A DNA stretch of 64,000 nt from Hellea sp965224755 (GTDB lineage Bacteria; Pseudomonadota; Alphaproteobacteria; Caulobacterales; Maricaulaceae), in the NCBI GenBank assembly GCA_965224755.1, contig OZ245061.1, positions 62,001 to 126,000 on the forward strand, in the 5' to 3' direction. The notes under the pieces were generated by a model. That model saw nothing but the letters and a program-made list of their open reading frames with translations. It searched no databases and was not told the DNA's origin. Shown here one piece after another: positions 58,195 to 64,000 of this stretch. The translations under genes and the position numbers were made by a program. Each line of letters starts with the position of its first letter. The stretch's first letter is position 1.

Positions 58195-59673
58195 TTAGCT
58201 GAGCATCGCCTTTACAGTCTCTACAAAGCTCTCGCGGCTGACCGTTTCCTGCGCGGGGCGGGCCGCTTTCCATTCTGCGTTGGACTCAATAGCCTTGGCA
58301 GCTTCCGCCCCAAGATAGAGATCTTTGAGGGTGACTTCGCCTTTGGCCAATTCATCCTCGCCCATCAGCACGGCGATTTGCGCGCCGCGCTTATCGGCAT
58401 ATTTCATCTGTTTGGTAACATTGCCCGAGCCGATAAAGACTTCTGCGCGAATACCCGCAGACCGTAATTCCTCGGCCATTTTGAAATAATCCCTCATGAG
58501 GGCGCGGTCAAAAGCGCATATAATCACGGGCGGCCTTACGGATTGCTCCAATGCGTCCATGCGCTCCAGCGCGGTCAGAAAACGCGAGACGCCAAAGCTA
58601 TACCCGGTTGCAGGCACGGCCTGTCCGCGAAAACGCGAAACTAAATCGTCATAACGCCCGCCGCCGCCGATAGAGCCTATGCGCACCGGGCGGCCTTTTT
58701 TATCGCGAATATCAGCGAGGAGTTCTGCCTCGAAAACCGGGCCGGTATAATAGCCAAGGCCGCGCACGATAGAGGTATCAAAGCTAACACGGTCCGGCCC
58801 GAAGCCCGTCGCGGTCAAAATTGAATCTATCACCGCCAGCTCTTCGACGCCGGATTTACCGCGCTCAGACGCGCCGACCAGTTTTTCCAAAGCGGCAATA
58901 GTCTTGCCGCGATCCCCGTTCGACGCCGTGGTAAAACCCAGCACAGCTTTAATTCCTGCCGCGCCTAATTTCGCGCCTTGGGTATAATCCCCGCTCTCGT
59001 CTTTGCGGCCATCGCCGAGCAGAGCTTCGACGCCGTCTGCGCCGAGGCGGTCAAGTTTATCAATCGCGCGCAGAACTTGGAGGCGTTGCGTGGCCCCCTC
59101 TTCCGTATTGGCCACGCCGGAGCTTTCCAAAATCCCGTCGAGTAATTTACGGTTATTGACCCGCACCTCATATTGTCCGTCTTTAAGGCCCGCCGCCCGC
59201 ATCACCTCGGCGGCGAGCATAATCATTTCGGCGTCAGCGGCAGGGCCTGCCGCGCCGACGCTATCGGCGTCGCATTGCACAAATTCGCGAAACCGTCCCG
59301 GGCCGGGCTTTTCATTGCGGAAAACCGAACCCGCCTGATAACGGCGATAAGGCTTGGTCAGCGCATCATAATTTTCGGCCACATAACGGGCCAGCGGCGC
59401 GGTCAAATCATAGCGCAATGACAGCCATTGCTCATCATCATCTTGCAGCGCAAAAACCCCGACATTAGGCCGGTCTTCATCAGGCAGGAATTTGCCCAGC
59501 GCATCGGCATATTCAAAAGCTGGCGTCTGCAATGGCTCAAAGCCGTGCATATCATAAACAGAAAATGCGGCGTCAATCAGCCGCCGCTCCGCCCGCAACA
59601 ATGCAGCAGGCTTATCCTCAAATCCGCGCGGACGACGGGCTTTGGGACGAAAGGGTTTGTTCTTCTTGCTCAT
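58195..59673 (-). CDS. hisS: Histidyl-tRNA synthetase
   Basis: This is a 492-residue class II synthetase that charges tRNA-His. Motif 2 is YRRYQAGSVFRNEKPGPGRF, then REFVQCDADSVG. The histidine A motif is RGLGYYTGPVFEAEL, where the second-half Asp of RGLDYY is Gly here. Motif 3 lies in ATGYSFGVSRFLTALERM. The insertion GDGRKDESGDYTQGAKLG is typical of alphaproteobacterial enzymes, which are known to recognise tRNA-His without the extra G-1 in some groups. The start at 59673 has the usual basic N-terminus (MSKKNKPFRPKARRPRGFED). The gene has its own promoter region upstream. Confidence 0.95.
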   Translation of the reverse strand: MSKKNKPFRPKARRPRGFEDKPAALLRAERRLIDAAFSVYDMHGFEPLQTPAFEYADALGKFLPDEDRPNVGVFALQDDDEQWLSLRYDLTAPLARYVAENYDALTKPYRRYQAGSVFRNEKPGPGRFREFVQCDADSVGAAGPAADAEMIMLAAEVMRAAGLKDGQYEVRVNNRKLLDGILESSGVANTEEGATQRLQVLRAIDKLDRLGADGVEALLGDGRKDESGDYTQGAKLGAAGIKAVLGFTTASNGDRGKTIAALEKLVGASERGKSGVEELAVIDSILTATGFGPDRVSFDTSIVRGLGYYTGPVFEAELLADIRDKKGRPVRIGSIGGGGRYDDLVSRFRGQAVPATGYSFGVSRFLTALERMDALEQSVRPPVIICAFDRALMRDYFKMAEELRSAGIRAEVFIGSGNVTKQMKYADKRGAQIAVLMGEDELAKGEVTLKDLYLGAEAAKAIESNAEWKAARPAQETVSRESFVETVKAMLS

Positions 59674-59907
59674 GAGCGAGGTGTTAAGGGGTTTTGCGAG
59701 CGGGCGCAATTAGGGATATGGGTGTCGCTTTCTATATCCGTGGATTTTACCGGAAATCAATTTCAGCCTGCATAAGCAAATCCTTGCGCTATATTAACGC
59801 CAGATAAAAAACATTGAGGTGTTTTCCTAGAGGTTGTTTTTGGCATTAAGGTATTTTTAAGTATTTTACGCAATTTAAAGATGTATTTTTGAAGAACAGA
59901 GAGCATC

Positions 59908-60663
59908 ATGTTTAAATCCTTATTCGCCGTCAGCCTCATAGCTTTAATATTTCCTGCGTCCGCTTTCGCAGTTGATATGGAGCCGACCCTGCCGGATATT
60001 TCCGAAACGCGTCAAGCCCGGGGTGTATTGCGTGCCGGACAAACCGCCGAGATTGCCGCCGGCATGGCGGGGCGCTTGTTGCGGGCGGGTTACAAGCCGG
60101 GACAATATTTTAAATCCGGCAGCCTGTTGGCAAAATTTGATTGCACGCGCCAAGAGGCCGAGTTGACAGCCTTGCAGCTGGCCCACCAAACCTTAAGTGT
60201 TAAACACGAAAATATATCCGAATTATTTAATTTAGGCGCAGCAGGTCAGCTCGACGTCACCATTGCGAAATCCGAAATGCACCAAGCCGCAGCCGAGCGC
60301 GACGCCCTGAAATCCCGCCTTAAAGACTGCACGGTCTACGCCCCTTTTGCGGGCTATGTCACGGCCCGGCATGTCTCGGCCTTCGAAACCCCGCAAGCCG
60401 GACAGCCGCTTTATTCTATACAGAGGGCGGGCCGCCTGGAATTATCCGTCATCACCCCGTCCAAATGGATGCGCTGGATGAAGACGGGACAAAGTTTTGA
60501 TTTCATCGTCGACGAGACGGGCGAGACCTTCAAAGCCAAAATTCTGCGCATGGCCGCCGCCGTTGACCCCGTCAGCCAGACCATCGAGATCACCGCCAAG
60601 CCTGTTGGCAAGACCAAAGCACTGGCCGGAATGAGCGGCGTTGCTGATTTCGGGACTCCGTAA
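59908..60663 (+). CDS. HlyD/RND-type periplasmic adaptor protein
   Basis: This is a 251-residue exported protein with a signal peptide (FKSLFAVSLIALIFPASAFA). It has a short biotinyl-lipoyl-like half (LRAGQTAEIAAGMAGRLLRA, then GYKPGQYFKSGSLLAKFDCT), a helical hairpin (NLGAAGQLDVTIAKSEMHQA) and the second lipoyl half with LKDCTVYAPFAGYVTARHVS. This is the membrane-fusion-protein layout used by RND and type I export systems, though shorter than usual. AGAGAG precedes the ATG at 59908. It overlaps the next gene by one base (TAATG). No RND pump is in the window. Confidence 0.85.
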   Translation: MFKSLFAVSLIALIFPASAFAVDMEPTLPDISETRQARGVLRAGQTAEIAAGMAGRLLRAGYKPGQYFKSGSLLAKFDCTRQEAELTALQLAHQTLSVKHENISELFNLGAAGQLDVTIAKSEMHQAAAERDALKSRLKDCTVYAPFAGYVTARHVSAFETPQAGQPLYSIQRAGRLELSVITPSKWMRWMKTGQSFDFIVDETGETFKAKILRMAAAVDPVSQTIEITAKPVGKTKALAGMSGVADFGTP

Positions 60664-62057
60664 TGAACGCGCCATTTAAAGTGCAAGCGGCTAAAGTGCA
60701 GGCGGCTAAAGTGCAGACTTCACAAGGCATAGCCCCAAACAAAGCCGGCCCGCAAAAACCCAATTCTTTACAAAATTTGCTGGCCATTGAAGGCGAAGCT
60801 CTCGCCGCCAAAGACCGTCTCTCGCTAAAACATATCGCTGTAAACCGCCCGCGCAGTCTTTTGCCTGTCGGGCATATTATTTGGGTTCATCGGCGCGGCA
60901 ATACTATCACGCTCGACGCCATTTCCTCGCAAGCGCAAATCGACAAGACAACACCCTTTGCCCAGTGGATGGTTCGGCAGCTCTCCTCCCGCGCCCGGAA
61001 GGGTGTTTTGGAGAGTGAGGCCTCATGGCAATTTGTATCCCGGCGCGATGATGACGACTTCGCCTATCCCTTTACTCATGGGTTTTACGCGCCCTTCTCG
61101 CCTGATCCGACATCAGGCGGTCTTCTCTTCACCCGCGACGCGGCGTTTAAAGACTCTGAACTTCCGCTGATAAAACGCCTCGCGCAAATTTTCGGTATCG
61201 CCGCCGCCGCTATGGGCCGCAAGAAACGCGCCCGGATGAGCGTGAAAAAACGTACATTATTTCTGGGCACAATCGCCCTGCTCGCCCTTGCCGCGTTCAT
61301 TCCCGTGCCGATGACCACTCTGGCCCCCGCAGAAGTGGTTGCCGAGACTCCCTTCATGATCACCGCCCCAATTGACGGCGTCGTTGAGAGCCTTTTGATA
61401 CCGCCCAATACCGAAGTCGCCAAAGGCACAAAGCTGGTGCGGTTGGTCGATATCAGCTACCGAAATGAATTTATCCTGGCCCGGCAAGAGCAATCCGTGG
61501 CCGACGCCAAACTCCGCCAAGCCTCGCTAGCATCTTTCATTGATAATAAGGCCAAGCGCGAGATTGCAATCGCCCAGGCCGAGAAAGCCTTAGCCAGCGC
61601 TCGGCAGGATTATGCGCGTGACCGCCTGTCTAAAACTATCTTGACCGCACCGAAAAACGGACTCGCGATTTATTCTGATCCGACAGATTGGGCGGGACGA
61701 CCCGTCGCAACCGGTGAGGCGATACTACAAATCGCCGATCCCACACGCGTGTTGCTGCGCATTGATGCCCCCCTCGCCATTGGCGAGACATTGCAAAGCG
61801 GGGCGCGTGTGCGGATGTTTATGGATGCTGATCCGCTCAATCCGATTGAAGCTGAAATCATGACGGCAAATTATTATGCCCAAGCCGCGCCGGATGGACA
61901 TATGGTTTACGAAGCCTATGCGCGGTTGGAAACGAAAGACCTATTGCCCCGTATAGGCAGCCGAGGCGTTGCCAAAATCTACGGGGGCACCGCCCCGCTC
62001 GGATTTTGGTTATTAAGGCGGCCCATTACCTTAGCCCGTCAGTTCTTGGGCCTCTAA
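60663..62057 (+). CDS. GAF-like plus HlyD-type membrane adaptor protein
   Basis: This is a 464-residue protein. Residues about 40-190 resemble a GAF-type sensor domain (FAYPFTHGFYAPFSPDPTSG, then GLLFTRDAAFKDSELPLIKR). A membrane helix (RTLFLGTIALLALAAFIPVP, about 200-220) leads to a periplasmic HlyD domain: lipoyl half EVVAETPFMITAPIDGVVES, coiled hairpin and SKTILTAPKNGLAIYSDPTD. The N-terminus carries a triple repeat KVQAAKVQAAKVQT encoded by near-identical 15-base units. It overlaps the upstream adaptor by one base and abuts the protease gene, so the three form one operon. Confidence 0.82.
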   Translation: MNAPFKVQAAKVQAAKVQTSQGIAPNKAGPQKPNSLQNLLAIEGEALAAKDRLSLKHIAVNRPRSLLPVGHIIWVHRRGNTITLDAISSQAQIDKTTPFAQWMVRQLSSRARKGVLESEASWQFVSRRDDDDFAYPFTHGFYAPFSPDPTSGGLLFTRDAAFKDSELPLIKRLAQIFGIAAAAMGRKKRARMSVKKRTLFLGTIALLALAAFIPVPMTTLAPAEVVAETPFMITAPIDGVVESLLIPPNTEVAKGTKLVRLVDISYRNEFILARQEQSVADAKLRQASLASFIDNKAKREIAIAQAEKALASARQDYARDRLSKTILTAPKNGLAIYSDPTDWAGRPVATGEAILQIADPTRVLLRIDAPLAIGETLQSGARVRMFMDADPLNPIEAEIMTANYYAQAAPDGHMVYEAYARLETKDLLPRIGSRGVAKIYGGTAPLGFWLLRRPITLARQFLGL

Positions 62058-64000
62058 ATGAATGCGGCCGAGGATATGGGTGTCTTGCCCGCGCTGCGGC
62101 AGGAGCTATCTTTGCTGCCTGCCCCCAACGGCGATGACGGCGCGCCGCGTTGGTTTCTCTTCGACCCCGTGCGCAATGCTTTTCACAGTCTCACGCGCCA
62201 CGCCGTCAATATGCTCTCGCTCTGGCAGGCCGAGCCGCCTGAAAAGACGCTCGCCCGGCTCAAAACCGCTCATCCTGATATGGATGTCGGAGATGACGAT
62301 CTTAAGGAAATGGCAGAGTTTCTTTACGCGCAAAAATTGACCGAAAGCCCGCCCGCAGGCGATCCCGAAATGCTCGCGCGGCAAGAAGCGGCCATGCGAA
62401 AACCGTTTCATGAGCAGCTCATTCACAAATACCTGTTCTTTAAAATCCCGCTGTTTCAACCGCGAAAATTACTGGCCGCCGCGGCGCCTTTACTCGGCTT
62501 TATGTTCCGCCGCACGACATGGATTATCCTTGCCCTTATTGGCGCTATCGGCCTTTATTTCGCCGGGCGGCAATGGCAAGAATTTATCTCCACCTTCATG
62601 CATTTCTTCACGCTGGAAGGCTTTATCTTCTACGCGCTGACGCTAATTATCATTAAAGCTTTGCACGAGCTTGGCCATGCCTTCACGGCCCATCATTTCG
62701 GCGCGAAAGTGCCTATTATAGGCCTTGCCTTTCTGGTTATGTTTCCTGTGCTCTATACCGATACAACAGATGCCCACCGCCTGACATCGCGCCGGCAACG
62801 ACTGTTAATTGATGCGGGCGGGATCATTACCGAACTCGCCATTGCCGCTATTTCCATTTTCCTCTGGAGCTTTCTGCCCGACGGCCCTATGCGCAGCGCC
62901 GCCTTTTTCGCGGCGACAACAAGCTGGATATTAAGCCTGATGATTAACCTCAACCCCTGTATGCGCTTTGACGGTTATTACTTGCTCGGTGATTTTTTCC
63001 GCATTCAGAATATGCAGGCCAGCGGCTTTGAACTTGGCCGCTGGTGGATGCGCGAAACTTTGTTCGGACTCAAAATTCCAAGGCCTATTGCCGTCTCGCC
63101 GGGCAAACAAGCGGGGCTGCTCACCTATGCTTATACGACATGGGTTTACCGCTTTTTTCTGTTTATCGGGATTGCGCTTCTGGTGCATCACCTCTTTCCC
63201 AAAGCGCTTGGCATTTTACTGTTCACAATAGAAATTCTCTTTTTCATTATTGCGCCGGTTTGGCGCGAGCTAAAAAACTGGTGGAGCTTTCATATTACTA
63301 TTATTTCAAACTGGCGCGGGCGGATAACCCTCGCAATATTCGTTTCGCTTTTGGCCATTATCTTCACGCCGTGGCAAACCCATATCAGCGCGCCTGCCCT
63401 GATCAGGCCAGTTCTCCAGACGGAAATATTCCCGATCAGCTCCGCCCGCATAGACTATGTCCATGTCAATACAGGCGATGTTGTGCAAGCGGGCGACAGG
63501 CTGGTCACGCTGTCCTCAAGCGCATTGACATTTGACCGCGCCCAGACAGAGCGGCGCATGGCTCTTTTGGCAGCTCAGATGAATCGCCGCGCCTCCAGTC
63601 TCCAAGACCGCCGCCTCAGCGCCATGCTGGATGACGATATTAAAACCGAGCAGCTCACTCTGCGCTCTATTGATGATGAGCTGGCGCAACTCACAATCCG
63701 CGCCCCGCATGACGGCGTCATTAGCGCGGTGCCAACACAGCTACATCAGGGCCGTTATGTCGCCCGCACTGACCGCCTGATGCGGGTGATTTCGCAAGAA
63801 AAATTGGAACTCCTTGCCCTGCCGCCCGAAGACAGCGCGGGGCGGCTCGCGCTCGGCGCACAATTCACCTTTATCAGCGACGATGCAAACGCGCCAAAAA
63901 TTCAAGGCTATCTGACCCGCCTCGCGCCAACCAGCGAAGCCATTATCACGCAAACCATCCTGACCTCGGCCGGAGGCGGGCCGCTCGCCGTAAATGAAGA
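62058..64000 (+). CDS. PqqD-like - M50 site-2 protease - HlyD hybrid (runs off right edge)
   Basis: At least 647 codons are seen, cut by the window end. Residues about 20-90 look like a PqqD-type winged helix (WFLFDPVRNAFHSLTRHAVN, then MLSLWQAEPPEKTLARL). Membrane helices follow from residue 145. His203-Glu-Leu-Gly-His207 in ALHELGHAFTAHHFGAKVPI is the M50 zinc site, with NPCMRFDGYYLLGD as the second metal region. From about residue 450 a HlyD/lipoyl half (ISSARIDYVHVNTGDVVQAG), a hairpin and LTIRAPHDGVISAVPTQLHQ are found. The start directly follows the upstream stop. PqqD domains bind peptide precursors and M50 proteases cut membrane peptides, so peptide processing and export is likely. 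Confidence 0.87.
   Translation, partial: MNAAEDMGVLPALRQELSLLPAPNGDDGAPRWFLFDPVRNAFHSLTRHAVNMLSLWQAEPPEKTLARLKTAHPDMDVGDDDLKEMAEFLYAQKLTESPPAGDPEMLARQEAAMRKPFHEQLIHKYLFFKIPLFQPRKLLAAAAPLLGFMFRRTTWIILALIGAIGLYFAGRQWQEFISTFMHFFTLEGFIFYALTLIIIKALHELGHAFTAHHFGAKVPIIGLAFLVMFPVLYTDTTDAHRLTSRRQRLLIDAGGIITELAIAAISIFLWSFLPDGPMRSAAFFAATTSWILSLMINLNPCMRFDGYYLLGDFFRIQNMQASGFELGRWWMRETLFGLKIPRPIAVSPGKQAGLLTYAYTTWVYRFFLFIGIALLVHHLFPKALGILLFTIEILFFIIAPVWRELKNWWSFHITIISNWRGRITLAIFVSLLAIIFTPWQTHISAPALIRPVLQTEIFPISSARIDYVHVNTGDVVQAGDRLVTLSSSALTFDRAQTERRMALLAAQMNRRASSLQDRRLSAMLDDDIKTEQLTLRSIDDELAQLTIRAPHDGVISAVPTQLHQGRYVARTDRLMRVISQEKLELLALPPEDSAGRLALGAQFTFISDDANAPKIQGYLTRLAPTSEAIITQTILTSAGGGPLAVNE

Noticed and set aside
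1..64000. CRISPR arrays, tRNA or rRNA genes, transposases and prophage
   Set aside because: I saw no regularly spaced direct repeats, no tRNA-like cloverleaf ends, no rRNA sequence and no transposase or phage structural motifs while reading both strands.

Overview
The window looks like chromosomal DNA of an alphaproteobacterium. The best guess is the Maricaulales/Hyphomonadaceae-Robiginitomaculaceae side of the class, but that placement is inference. Signs are a methionine synthase split into two adjacent genes, the alphaproteobacterial families TIGR02302/DUF4175, DUF2125 and DUF6356, an MJ0042-type zinc-ribbon membrane protein beside ftsEX, an alphaproteobacterial HisS, and the thrS-yidD-(Fe-S scaffold) arrangement. 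I see no rRNA, tRNA, CRISPR array, transposase or phage block, so most of this is ordinary core genome with a few odd insertions.

Layout. 0-5 kb: start of ahcY (runs off the left edge), a GT2 glycosyltransferase, a small lipoprotein, a phosphomannomutase, and then a divergent pair of XRE regulators wedged between the phosphomannomutase and a second, diverged copy of its 3' end, followed by a gene-free, hairpin-rich stretch. 5-14.9 kb: split metH, mobA, two MscS channels, a phytoene-dehydrogenase-like oxidoreductase, an aldehyde dehydrogenase and an Lrp regulator. 15-26.7 kb: envelope genes (lipoproteins, DUF2891, paired secreted paralogues, LptM-like lipoprotein, TIGR02302, zinc-ribbon protein, ftsE-ftsX-ydcF-like-DUF2125). 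26.8-31.5 kb: tyrosine/phenylalanine biosynthesis operon (methyltransferase, chorismate mutase, prephenate dehydrogenase), a GGDEF/EAL protein and a membrane protein. 31.7-38 kb: surface-glycan genes (YiiX-like hydrolase, two GT2 enzymes, an ArnT-like transferase, an O-antigen ligase). 38-41.7 kb: thrS, yidD, Fe-S scaffold, xerC/D. 41.8-47.7 kb: DUF2141 protein, a membrane protein/winged-helix regulator pair with twin operators, DUF418, PhnA, a 27-residue membrane peptide, a proline-rich TonB-like protein, SRPBCC. 47.8-53.5 kb: one 1896-residue gene joining a cytochrome P450, about ten membrane helices and a DyP-type peroxidase. 53.5-59.7 kb: sthA, terC, an MBL hydrolase, a non-coding block with three terminators, GNAT, hisS. 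59.9-64 kb: a three-gene HlyD/PqqD/M50 protease export-like system running off the right edge.

How genes fit together. ahcY and metH serve the activated-methyl cycle, and both have a CATATAA/TTATATG inverted repeat upstream, suggesting a shared regulator not encoded here. The envelope blocks cover divisome control (FtsEX), LPS assembly (LptM-like) and surface polysaccharide assembly. The most novel items are the P450-membrane-DyP fusion, the XRE pair flanked by a duplicated gene end, the twin AGTTTG-N5-CAAACT operators, the three-terminator non-coding block and the PqqD-M50-HlyD system. All family calls were made by reading the translated sequence; no database search was run.
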